Origin: Adiantum capillus-veneris
Lineage: Eukaryota; Streptophyta; Polypodiopsida; Polypodiales; Pteridaceae
Assembly: GCA_014529385.2 (NCBI GenBank)
Contig: CM043947.1
Location: 128,385,391-128,449,390, forward strand
DNA length: 64,000 nucleotides
Direction of reading: 5' to 3'
A model generated the notes under the pieces. That model was not told where the DNA came from. It saw nothing but the letters and a program-made list of their open reading frames with translations, and made no database searches. The translations under genes and the position numbers were made by a program. How positions within the stretch are numbered: the first letter of the stretch is position 1; each line of letters opens with the position of its first letter. This document shows positions 10,900 to 20,300 of the stretch, piece after piece.

Positions 10900-11354
10900 G
10901 TTTGGGGTGGGTATGGCATATCCCATGGTTCTTACACGTCATCTCCAAAACATAGATCCTCTATCTCGGTGTGACATGTAGCCTCAGGTTGCGTGCATGG
11001 TTTGAAATTCAGGTTCCTTCGAGTCTATGTTTTGCTCATTTTGTTAAGGGTTAGGGTACTTAAGCATGTCCTCGTACCATTTCTTGAATTGGGCTTCATG
11101 CTCTTCTTCTAATCAGAGATCACATTAGACACTTGTAGAGGCTTTCCTAATTGAATAGGTTTATTAATTGTGGTGGGAAGCTTCCAAGCATTGGGAATGG
11201 GTTTGGAGGCGGATTCAATAGCTGCTTGAGTTTCTTGGACTAACTCAATAGCTTGTTGAAGCCTATGAATCTTCTTTTCTGGTATGGGATAGACACCAGG
11301 TTTGTTGGGCTTATTCTTCTTAGGCAGATCTACCAAGTTAGTTTTGTTTGTCAC
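10900..11354 (-). pseudogene. Gypsy gag-protease linker, decayed
   Basis: The minus strand here encodes KKNKPNKPGVYPIPEKK followed by a Gln/Ala-rich helix (RLQQAIELVQETQAAIESA). Beyond a stop near 11109 the reading continues as a HEAQFKKWYEDMLKYPNP-like stretch near 11100-11045. It sits between the zinc-knuckle region and the protease and joins the two parts of the same old polyprotein, so it is annotated as one unit. At least one stop and one frame change separate the pieces. Confidence 0.5.
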
Positions 11355-12350
11355 CTTCCCTTGATTGTGATTTGATTCAAATGACGATGATTTATCTGAA
11401 CGTCACTTGCATTTTGTATGTTGACGGGGTCTGAGGTGGTACCCACAATTTTCTTTTTTCTATTTTGCCTCTTGTTTGAGGTGGTGCTCTTGACGTCTGC
11501 TTCGTTTTTTGTAGCCACAACCGGGTTAGCCTTGGCTTGCAATCTTGTCAGAGCATCGAGACTCAGACTATGCTTGGTTTTATCGCTCTGGACAAGCCTA
11601 ATCATCATATTTAAGGGTGTTATCATGGGGGCTTCGGGTGGTTTGTGCGGGCATTGGGAAATCATGATTAATGCCACAATCACCGCATGTAGCCTTGGGT
11701 AGATGTGGGTTAACTGCAGGTGCAATATGGTTTGGCTTGTATGGGCAATCTACCACCTTGTGGTTTTCACCACAGTTATAGAACTGCAGGGGTTGCTTGT
11801 CAGGGCATTCACTATATTTATGAGGTCCTCCACATCCATAGCATTGAAGGGGTGGTTGTCGTCCTCAGTTATTCATGGATTGCCCCCTTCCTAAAGCGGT
11901 TACCTGATAAACTGGTTTCGGTCCCTCGGGATCATTGACATAATATTCAGGATAAATCTCATACTCCTCATCGCCTTCGGGTGGGCCATAGTCTTCCTCT
12001 AACTCTTCCTCATCTACTCCTTGATTGACTGGCGCTATCCTCGGCTGAGGAGGTAAGATTGGTGGGGGACATGGTGTGTAAGGGCAATAGGGTCGAGCTC
12101 GGACATAAGGTCTTGGAGCTTGACTGGAACAATGGTTGTAGGCTGGGATGTAGCGGGGGGAGCACGCAAGGCAAGGGGTGGTGCTGCTGCTCCGGGCCTA
12201 GGGGCATATTGATATGAGGGGTGGAATCTATGATTGGGGTTCTCATAGCCATATCTATAACCTTGATACCCCAGGTCGAAGTACCTAGGATGAAGTGTGG
12301 GGCATTCACTATTAGGATGGTCTCCATTGCAAGTAGAACAAAAGAATAGT
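11355..12350 (-). pseudogene. gag: Gypsy gag nucleocapsid with serial CCHC knuckles
   Basis: Nucleocapsid domains bind the element RNA. On the minus strand, from right to left, I see CSTCNGDHPNSEC near 12340-12300, CYGCGGPHKYSEC near 11850-11810, and a third knuckle near 11785-11745 reading YNCGENHKVVDC with its first Cys lost. A fourth, CGDCGINHD, near 11680-11655 lacks the last Cys. Three or four knuckles are more than most gypsy gags carry. They lie in different frames, so the region is decayed. Tyr/Pro-rich linkers separate the first from the others. Confidence 0.7.
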
Positions 12351-12548
12351 TCACGAGCGAGCAGGTTCCTTACGGGTTTGGGACGTATTGGTATGGAATA
12401 GCTTTTGTATGTAGGAGGCAACCATCTGCTCAATGGATGAAGGGCTAGAGCATGAGAGGTTTTGGTCGATGCGGTCTCACTACTAGGGACACTAGTTGTT
12501 TCTTTTATTTCTAGATTGTCTTCTAATTCAATGACAACTGCAACAATG

Positions 12549-12932
12549 TCATCCCATGTGGTGATCCCTCTTGTGATCAGGCTGTTGTACAACTCTGTGT
12601 GATTCATTCCATTGATGAGACGATCCAATGATGAGACGATCCAACAATTGATCATCCCTGAACCATTCGTGGGACTTGCATCGTGAGTTCAAGTGCTTGA
12701 GGCGGTTGATGAAATCACGTATGGATTCACCATTGTTGCGCTCAGCCGAGTAAAGTTGGGAAGATAATCCCCACTTAGGTCCTTGCTTTGCAAAAGCTGC
12801 AATGAAGGCAGCCTTGACAGTAGCCATATTGCGATTTTTCTCAGGTTTGAGTGTTCGATACCATTTTTCGGCTTTGTCGTCTAAGGTGAGACTAAAAGCG
12901 TGGCTTTTTGATACATCATTCCTTTCGCTCAA
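12549..12932 (-). pseudogene. gag: Gypsy gag capsid core
   Basis: This minus-strand frame holds a Retrotrans_gag-type core: SLTLDDKAEKWYRTLKPE, then ATVKAAFIAAFAKQG, then the ESIRDFINRLKHLNSRC helix. A small tandem duplication around 12612-12640 (GATGAGACGATCCAA twice) shifts the frame; downstream the capsid tail resumes in another frame with GMNHTELYNSLITRGITTWD (12600-12540). It lies in order between the Pro-rich N-terminus and the zinc knuckles. Confidence 0.75.
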
Positions 12933-13057
12933 AGCCTCACAAACTTGCTCAAAGATCTATAGGTGTGCTGCCCAGGATCTCCATTACCGGAAAACCTACT
13001 CATGAGCTTGGCAATGTCTACTGAGCATCGGGAATCAGTTCGATTAGGGTCCCTTGC

Positions 13058-14420
13058 TCAAGGGGCTAATTGCTCGGCCATAGCTCTTTCCACAGTAGCT
13101 GCCACAGCGATGGGGTCGGCGGGTGCAACAACTTGTGGCGGAGGATAATACTGGATTCCAGCCATTGGAAAAGGAGGTGCAATTCTTGCACTAGGTACAA
13201 GTGCACTTGGTGGAAATCCTGGAGGTGTGCGGTGTAGAGGTGTGATAGCAGGCGGCATATATCCAGGTGGTGTTGTAGGCTTTGGAATATTTGCTGCATA
13301 CATGGGTGGTCTAGGAGCGGAGCCTAGGGTGGTAGGTGGGCTGAAGGCCCAGGTGTATGTGGGTCTAATTGGCGGCATAGGTATGGTATGCTCGGTGAGT
13401 GTAATGGGGAAAAATTTTCTAGTGCTTGGGGTAGCACTTGCTAGGGGTGGATGAGAGACTTTCTCCTCATAAGGTGCATAACTCATGGGGATATGTTCTT
13501 CATTTCCCGGGATTGCTGTAGAAGTTGAAACAGAGATTGGGGGTCCCTCAGGACAACCAGGGGAGACCGTCATTGAGGGGTCCTTCCTATGTTTTGTTGG
13601 GGTTTCCATTTCTTCCAAAGTCGGGCCCCGAGACTCGCTTGTTTGGACAAACAAGATGGGAGCTTCACAAGGGTAGTTCATTCCCAATTTCAAGCGCTCT
13701 TGCATTATGATTTGATTTAGGCAATCCCAAAGTATCTGTTTATATATTGGATATGTGGTGCCATTTGATGTATGCTCCCTCAAAGCATCCCATGACAGTG
13801 TGAAAAACTATTGCATCGATATGTGTGTTGCTCTCAATCTTAGCCTTGCCCTTATCGGCGATAGTTTTAGCTTTAGCTTGGCGCTTGATCAATCTCTGTT
13901 GACCTCGCAACATGGCTTCTACTCGCAACATGGCTTCTACTTCCAATTGGCGGGCTAATTGGAGAGCTTCCTCTATTTGATGTATCTCTTCATGAGTCAT
14001 GCCATTGTTAGCCAGCAATTCCTCTTCTTCCATGGCTTGTGAGGGTACTGTGATCCCCACATGGGAAGGTTCACTTGGGACTTCGTTAGCAAAGTAGGAG
14101 CTAACTTCCTCTTCTACTAGTGGTTCATTGGAGGTATTGGCGTTTGTGTTACCCAAACCAATAAGTTAGAAAATCTATCCAACAAGCTTTCACTATTGGT
14201 TGGAGTCTTGACCCTCGGATTATCCCCTTCCTCGTAGGCACTCATAGTGTCACTAAAGAGCAAGGATTTACTAAGGACTTTATGAAGGTGGGTAGTTGCA
14301 CTAGAGCAAGACTCTGCGATGGACCTGTCCCAATACTAGGAATTGATCGCAAATCGTTTGAAGCACTCTCTTCAAGAGGTTCAATGATACGTCCCGATCT
14401 CAAGTTCATAAGCCTATAAG
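13058..14420 (-). pseudogene. gag: Gypsy gag N-terminal and Pro-rich region
   Basis: Three successive minus-strand segments fit the start of the same gag. An N-terminal piece at about 14412-14242 contains MNLRSGRIIEPLEES, a motif-like start often seen in plant gypsy gag. A coiled-coil-like piece at 14156-13740 contains IHQIEEALQLARQLEVEAML plus a small tandem repeat (VEAMLR twice). A Pro/Ala-rich piece at 13783-13058 ends in AATVERAMAEQL. Length is large for a gag N-terminus. Stops at the joints show decay. The leader between 14420 and the primer site at 15461 is non-coding. Confidence 0.6.
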
Positions 14421-14799
14421 GGTATTCATGGGTCGGGTTGGACCTTTGTGCTGTCCAAAAAGGGTTGCCTGGGTAGGGTTGATTACACAAGACAAAATGG
14501 GGGTAATTCTTGGATAACCTTCTATAATGTGCACAACTTGTTTTCGTACAATAGATGGTATGCGATTCCCAACTCCAATTGAAAGGATTTGGCTCTTATC
14601 TATGGCAGTTGCGAGGTTGAACATTTGAGTAGTGAATCCTGCAGATAACAAAAGAGGTGGGCCTTGCTTGTGGAGTGGGTTATACTCACACTTGCATTGC
14701 CTATGTTCTTCACAGAATTCCATACACAATATGAGAGAGTGGGGTAGTCTTTATTGAGCTCTTTCCTCTGAGTTTTGGATTTGGGGTGACGAAGTTTTG

Positions 14800-15420
14800 C
14801 TAGGGATATATGACAAACAGTTTTCCCGTAGTGTTGGTAGCTTGCATACACGTAGGAATCACAGCACCAATGTGTGTGGATTTGTCGTTGCTCAATACAT
14901 ATCAAAATGCTATGGGAAACTTTGGGCATGTGGTAGAGTGTGGTGTGGCGTTGAAAGTGAAGAGGTCTACACTCACAAGCGCATTTTGATGCTTTCACAA
15001 CGTACCTTGCACATGAGTTCCAATTGGTATTCCCTTTTGCATTTTACCTGAAGGTTGGTTGGTTTCCCGTGCCCGTATGGGGGTTGAGCACCTCAATTCT
15101 AGATGTTTAGGTTCTCTATGGTCTTGGTGTTAGGATCCTGATCCTGATGGCTGGGAGGCGATAGAGTATCTAATGGGGTACCCAATTCCGTTATGGGTCT
15201 TTCTCGGTAGCTCTTCTGGCCAGTGATTAATAGAAGTTTACCACAATACTCACCAAAAGGAGTATCAGAGCAATACACGTAAGAATCCCAACACCAATGG
15301 GTGTGGATTTGCCTTTGTTCTACCACCAATAGGACACTCACAGTTTGGCTCGGTGGATGGGAGGGTAAGTATGGGTAGTTTCGCTAGAAGTGTAGGGGTC
15401 TACACTCACACGGCACAGCT
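14800..15420. repeat. Diverged direct duplication in an element leader
   Basis: The phrase ACACGTAGGAATCACAGCAC near 14850 recurs as ACACGTAAGAATCCCAACAC near 15270, and GAAGAGGTCTACACTCACA near 14958 recurs as GTAGGGGTCTACACTCACA near 15390. Spacing is about 420 bases. The minus-strand frames here share the peptide EQRQIHTHWC because of the duplication, and I do not treat them as genes. Confidence 0.6.
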
Positions 15421-15460
15421 CTAGGAGATGCCGAACATGAAACACAATCTACTTTGCTAT

Positions 15461-15472
15461 GCTCTGATACCA
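15461..15472 (-). other. Primer-binding site, initiator-Met tRNA type
   Basis: The minus strand reads TGGTATCAGAGC exactly, oriented into the gag at 14.4-10.5 kb. The adjoining LTR end is not a clean CA, and a LINE relic begins about 130 bases to the right, so the LTR is probably broken. Confidence 0.75.
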
Positions 15473-15599
15473 ATCCCTCTTCAAAAATGTGCCAATTTGG
15501 TCTTCTTGCATTTAGGGAAGTCCTTTCACCAGCTGGCACATGGCGACTTACTCCCTTTTGACCCCTTTGACTCAATTTTGGTCCAAAAATCTGGTCCAA

Positions 15600-16030
15600 G
15601 CTCATTTCAAGTCTTCTTCTCAGCGTTTGGAAGTCCTCTTTGATTTTGAGAAGGCCTATGATAGATAGAGTTGATTTGGATTTCTTGGAGGGAAGTACTC
15701 TTGCAAGACGGGGGTTTCCCGACAGTTGGATTAGAGGTGTCTCATGTCTCTACCACTCAGTGACTAGTGCGGTTACCATCGGTGGGTTTGTTAGCCACCA
15801 CTTCACTTTGGGCAAGTCGGTCATACAGGGTTGCTCTCTTCTTTCTTACGTGTTCTTATTCTTTGCAGAGGCATTGTCTTCCTTTTTATGCACTCAGTCT
15901 ACTCGCATCCCTGGCCTGCATCTGCCTATTGCTACGGGACAACGGACTGAGCTTTTGGATTCTGAGTATGCAGATGACAACCTACTGATTACGGAGTTCT
16001 CTGAGGGGACGCTTGATAGAGTTCACACTT
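15600..16030 (+). pseudogene. Non-LTR (LINE) reverse transcriptase fragment
   Basis: The enzyme would copy LINE RNA into the target site. The plus strand carries LFDFEKAYDR (15636-15665), then after a stop and frame change DFLEGSTLARRGFPDSWI, VTIGGFVSHHFTLGKSV, IQGC and the catalytic YADD box (15967-15978). These are RT blocks 2 to 5 in order. The 5' side (endonuclease and RT fingers) is absent and the thumb is cut at about 16030, where ACTTGATAGAGTTCA is doubled. It is an RVT_1-type fragment; the clade cannot be named with certainty. Confidence 0.8.
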
Positions 16031-16139
16031 GATAGAGTTCATGGTTGCATGCTGGCCTTTCACATGCATTCACAGGTAGATTTTGGAGCTACATTTGGTC
16101 AGCAGGGATCAGTTGCAGGATTTCATAGTTCATGTGGAT

Positions 16140-16930
16140 GGTAGCCCATGCGGGTTTGGCTGTTGGGACTTGGTCAGCACAGATGGGTCATGATGCTACT
16201 TGTATTCATTGTATTGCACGTTTGTCAGAGTCACAGAGACACTACCTTTGGACATGTTCTTAGGTGCAGCCCATCTGGTCTCTCTCGGGTGGGGGTCTGT
16301 CAGGGTTACGTCGCATGGGGTACTGTATCATCCTGGCTTCTCCATTTCTCTAGCCCTCATGTTTTCTTCGAGGGCAAGCCTACTGACCCTGTTTTTCAGC
16401 TATTGGCCATGGGTACTTATTTGAGAGGTTCCCTTTCCATGATACATGATTCAATTCGGGATGCAACTGACCAGAGGAAGGAGCCTATTTTTTTGCCACT
16501 ATCGCGTCTATTACATTATGGTGTATTTGGAAGGCCCGATGCATGCATGTTCTTATTAGCGATGAGCCTTCCTCTAAGACGGATACCTTGCATATTATTT
16601 GGTCAGAGTTACTGCACAGTTCGCAGTCAGTGGGATGCATCACAGAGAGATTCTAGAGCGAAAGAGCAGCGGGGGTTTGAATTTCTCCGCAGTTGGGGGC
16701 GGGCTTCACAGTTCTTTCATTTCTCCAGGGGATTTATGGTATGGCAGTATGCTGTGCCAGAGTGGTTGATACTGCATGTTTTTTGGGTTTTATGTATCTA
16801 GTTAAGTCTGTATCCAATTTTTATTCCCCTAGATTTGAGCAGCAGCACCCTGTTGGTAATGCAGCAAAATGGTGTCGTTCACTAGTGCATGTTTGTTTTT
16901 TTTTGCATATTGCGGGATTTGGTCGGTAAC
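16140..16930 (+). pseudogene. LINE C-terminal zinc-binding tail, joined by deletion
   Basis: In the frame starting 16150 the plus strand reads TWSAQMGHDATCIHCIARLS then ESQRHYLWTC, the C-x2-C...H...C layout of the zf-RVT domain at the end of plant LINE ORF2. Farther on, TLWCIWKARC near 16510-16540 is the usual Trp-rich end motif. The connection and thumb regions that should separate this from YADD are missing, so a deletion joined the two. The 217-codon open frame at 16148 is in a different frame and is a shadow. Confidence 0.6.
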
Positions 16931-17200
16931 GCGATCGAAAAAATGTCATAAATTTTTTGGTTCACCGATAATGTGACTTTTAAATTGTATTGTTTTTTAA
17001 ATATATGATCCACACGATACTTGGTCGATAACGCGATCATAGTATATCTTGGATTATACTTTAATTCATATTGTCTTTATTTTTCTTTGCGTCTCTCAAA
17101 TTCTAAACTAATTCTCTGTGACTTTTAATCCAATTTTATAATCACGAATTTAATATTCACGTGATCACAAGATTTTTTCTAATAATAACACATGTGAACA
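16930..17200. other. AT-rich junction
   Basis: AT-rich sequence with the doubled phrase GGTCGGTAACGCGATC/GGTCGATAACGCGATC (16920 and 17021, about 100 bases apart). No gene seen. Confidence 0.4.
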
Positions 17201-17239
17201 AGTTATTCACATATTCGCATGTTGCCGTTCACAAAATAA

Positions 17240-17738
17240 CAGGCCACTTGCCATTGAACATCTGCTTGCTCTTTCCATTTTCTTTCCACATATATATAGT
17301 AGTCTTGTGGCAATAATAATGTATTGAGCCCTTGTTTTGTGTGCGGATGGGTTAATGGGGCCGACAAAGTCCATACCCCATTTTGCAAAAGCTCATGCTC
17401 CCATCATAGGTCTTAATGGCATGTTGTCTCTACGAATAGATATCTTTACCCTCTAGTATTTGTCTTGCAGTTCTCGACAAACTCAATAGCATCTTGAAAT
17501 AGTGTAGGACACCATAATCTTGCCAGGAGATTGCTTTTGCAGTCGTGTCAGTAGAAAAATGTCCTCCAGATAATCTTGAATGAGTTTGTTCAGGTACCCG
17601 GACATATTCAGCTTTTGTGATGCACAAACGTAGTTGTTTGTCCTTTCCTCTCTTGTAGAGTTGGTTAGCAATGAGTTCACACTCCTTTGACTCAAGTTCA
17701 CTAGCCTTCCATCGAGCTTTACTTACCTGTTTGGGCAA
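17240..17738 (-). pseudogene. Gypsy integrase, zinc-binding and start of catalytic core
   Basis: Integrase inserts the element DNA. The minus strand from 17738 carries the end of the H2C2 zinc-binding region, with HSRLSGGHFSTDTTAKAI in the usual place before a D-core. After a frame change, near 17380-17300, it reads KWGMDFVGPINPSAHKTRA, with the first catalytic Asp in MDFVGPI. The frame then fails near 17240 (KENGKSKQ), so the second Asp and the Glu are missing. It continues directly from the RNase H at 18004-18414. Confidence 0.75.
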
Positions 17739-18003
17739 CGTCCATTGCTCAAGGTATTTGGGGCAATCAAAACGTTAAAAAGAGTTGCATGAGGTCGAGG
17801 TGGTCTAGCCTTGCATGCTACACACGTTTGTACGAAGTCATGGACTTCAGATTTCATTGTAGGCCACTACACACCTTCCCATAGTACTCTTCTTACAGTT
17901 TGATCCCTCCTATTGTTATGTGAGCACTAGTCATGTACTGCGATTCTACTAGATGCTCATGAATGAGTGCTTGCTTGTCTATGATTAGAAGAGGAATGTC
18001 AAG

Positions 18004-18414
18004 CTATCCTATGGTCATCAATGGCACGTAATTTCCCCTCCATCTAGGAACCATTTCAAGGTTGAAGGGATAGGCATCTGACAAGTCATCTTCAACACCA
18101 AACGGTGCTTCCCCGTTCATTAGGTAAGACAAGTGGTGTACACTCTGATACATCGTTCCCTTCTTCACCACCACTATGAAATCAAACTCTAGCAAGATGA
18201 TGAACCATCTTACAATACGTCCTGTGCTACATGGTTTATTCACCAAGTTCAACAATGCTTGATGATCTGTGAGGAACACAAATTGGTTGGCTAGGAGATA
18301 GTGACATAATTTCTTGACTGTGTATATCATGCCTAGCCCTTCTCTTTCTATTGTTGTGTAATTTTGTTTTGTTATGTTTAGCTGTCTACTAGCATATGAG
18401 ATGGACAAATCCAA
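18004..18414 (-). pseudogene. Gypsy RNase H domain
   Basis: RNase H removes element RNA during replication. This minus-strand frame contains the RT_RNaseH pattern YASRQLNITKQNYTTIERE, then the core LTDHQALLNLVNKPCSTGRI with a conserved Asp, then RWFIILLEFDF and a linker HHLSYLMNGEAP. It lies immediately downstream of the RT and upstream of the integrase, in the normal order. The catalytic set is partly degenerate (YQSVHHLS for ADALSR), consistent with decay. Confidence 0.8.
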
Positions 18415-18429
18415 GTTTTTATCGCTTGG

Positions 18430-19540
18430 CTATGCTAGTATGGCTCCTATAATGAAGCTCAATGCGTCAATACGGACATGGCAAATTACATTCCAATCTG
18501 GAGACTTGAGGATAGGTGCAAAAGTAAGACATGCCTTCAATTTATTGAATGACTCTTTGCACTCTTCTTTCCTTATGAAAATAGTGATCAACTCATAAAG
18601 AGGCCGGGCTATTATGGCATACATGTAGATAAATCGACAATAATACCCACAATGTCCCATAAATCCTTGAACCTATTTAGCATTTCTTGGCCTTGGCAAC
18701 TCAACTATGATCTTGATCTTTTTATAATCAATTGAAATGCCATTTTTTGACACTATATGTCCTAAAATTTTACCTTGCTGTACCATCAATACACATTTTT
18801 TGGGGTTAAGACAAATTCTATACACTCTGCATTTCTCCAATATGAGCTTTAAACTATCGACGTGTTGATCTCTTATGCTTGAATGGATACACAAATCATC
18901 CGTGTATACCTCAAGGAAGTCCCTAAGATATTCTTTGAATGAGTGGCTCATTAGCCTTTGGAAGGTGGCTCGTGCATTAGTCAAGCCAAATGGCATGACT
19001 CAGTAAGCAAAGATGCCCCGTTCTATGGCAAAAGTAGTCTTATGTTGATCCCTGAGATCAATCGAGACTTGATTGCACCCAGAGAAGCCATCAAGAAAAT
19101 TTTAGTTTTCTTTTCTTGCTACTCTTTCAATGACATGATCCATGATTGGCAGATGATAGTTGTCCCTAATGGTGGCGGAATTTACCTTTTTGATATTGAC
19201 ACATACACGAAGTTTTCCATTTTTCTTTAGTACTACCACGATTGGTGATACCCAGTCTGTATGCTTAATCTCGTAGATAAATTATGCTTTCATAAGTTTG
19301 TTTATCTCTTCCTTAATCTTTTTAGCAAATATATCATTATATGTATAAGGATGTTGTCTGCTCGGTCTTCCTTCATGGGGATAGTGTGTTGGCATATTGT
19401 TATTGTTGGATCTACCTGGCCTCTTTATGTCCTTGTATGACCATGCAAATACATCCTTATACTCCTTTAGAGTCTTTGGTAAAGATGCACAGACTCATTC
19501 CTTGATTTCACTTTCTATCAAACGTAATATCACCCCACAC
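18430..19540 (-). pseudogene. Gypsy reverse transcriptase, near-complete but stopped
   Basis: The minus strand carries the RT in order: LKEYKDVFAWSYKDI near 19470-19425, PIVVVLKKNGKLRVC near 19240, NYHLPIMDHVIERVA near 19150, DLRDQHKTTFAIERG near 19050, MPFGLTNARATFQRLM at 18996, VYTDDLCIHS (the YxDD catalytic box, with Thr) near 18905, then CLNPKKCVLMV and GHIVSKNGI. The thumb, GHCGYYCRFIYMYAIIARPL, is at 18660. In-frame stops near 19095 and 19000 break the frame. Only pol survives; no gag or LTR belonging to this copy is evident. Confidence 0.85.
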
Positions 19541-19624
19541 ATTTCTTCAGCTAGAACAACAAAATAAGCTTGGGATAATGTAGCTAGTATGTATGCAGGT
19601 CAAAATGAGGCAAAAATCTCTTAC

Positions 19625-20010
19625 TTGTGCGAAGAGTTAGAATCAAAGATTATGTAGGAGGAAGATGACATGAACGTTTTTCTTGTTGAGATTAAAGATC
19701 TCAAAGAGCAACGGATTTTTGCAAGTGAGATTATTCCACATCATTCTCTTGTGTAGACTGTTCTTGATGCATTAGCAGAGTCGTATAAGACTTTTGTTAC
19801 CGAGGGCAGGCCTGATGCTATCAAGTATGATACTTTAGTGAACAAGCTCTTACAAGAGGTGCATTCTAGGCAAAATAGGTCTAGGCAATGTGTAGTTGAT
19901 TAGACATTTGTGGCTGCACAACAAAGAATAATTGGCAAGGAGACCAACTCTAATGTTTCTTCTCCTTTTAGCAAGCTTACTGCTACATCTCCTTCCACGG
20001 GTAGCAGCAA
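19625..20010 (+). pseudogene. gag: Copia gag scrap
   Basis: Between two gypsy fragments, the plus strand encodes a UBN2-type copia gag piece: EDDMNVFLVEIKDLKEQR, IFASEIIPHHSLV, a stop, then TVLDALAESYKTFVTEGRPD and LVNKLLQEVHSRQNRSRQ. This matches the middle of plant copia gag. It carries several in-frame stops (19634, 19757, 19901 approx.). It has no LTR and is out of place, so it is a short foreign insertion or recombination product at the gypsy junction. Confidence 0.6.
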
Positions 20011-20094
20011 CAAGTTTGAGAAAACAGCTTTAGATTTTGCAAATGTTGTGCAAGATGCAGAATGGGCATTTAGTGTGCTCTAAGGACCGATAAA

Positions 20095-20300
20095 GAATAC
20101 TTTATTGGAGCTTTTGTTGTGGTAGAGACAGATTGCTTGCCACTAATAGGGATGATTGCAAACTGCTCTACTCCGGACATTGCCATGCTACGATGGATAG
20201 ACTATATTAAGTCTCTTAACCCTGAATTTTTTCATATTGCAGGTAGCCCTATTGTGCAGATATGTTATCAAGAGCTAGTTTTGAAGATGAAGAAGAGATG
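20095..20300 (+). pseudogene. Gypsy RNase H end of the plus-strand copy
   Basis: The plus strand reads VETDCLPLIGMIANCSTPDI then AMLRWIDYIKSLNPEFFHIAG, the C-terminal half of a gypsy RNase H (the conserved Asp in ETDCLPL). It leads without gap into the integrase. The RT half of this copy is absent; the copia gag scrap lies where it should be. Confidence 0.7.

Noticed and set aside
13485-13710. Plus-strand Gly-rich frames opposite gag
   Set aside because: They are antisense shadows of the Pro-rich gag region on the minus strand.
16148-16801. 217-codon plus-strand open frame
   Set aside because: It is a shadow: the LINE zinc-tail motifs (C-x2-C..H..C) are in another frame of the same strand.
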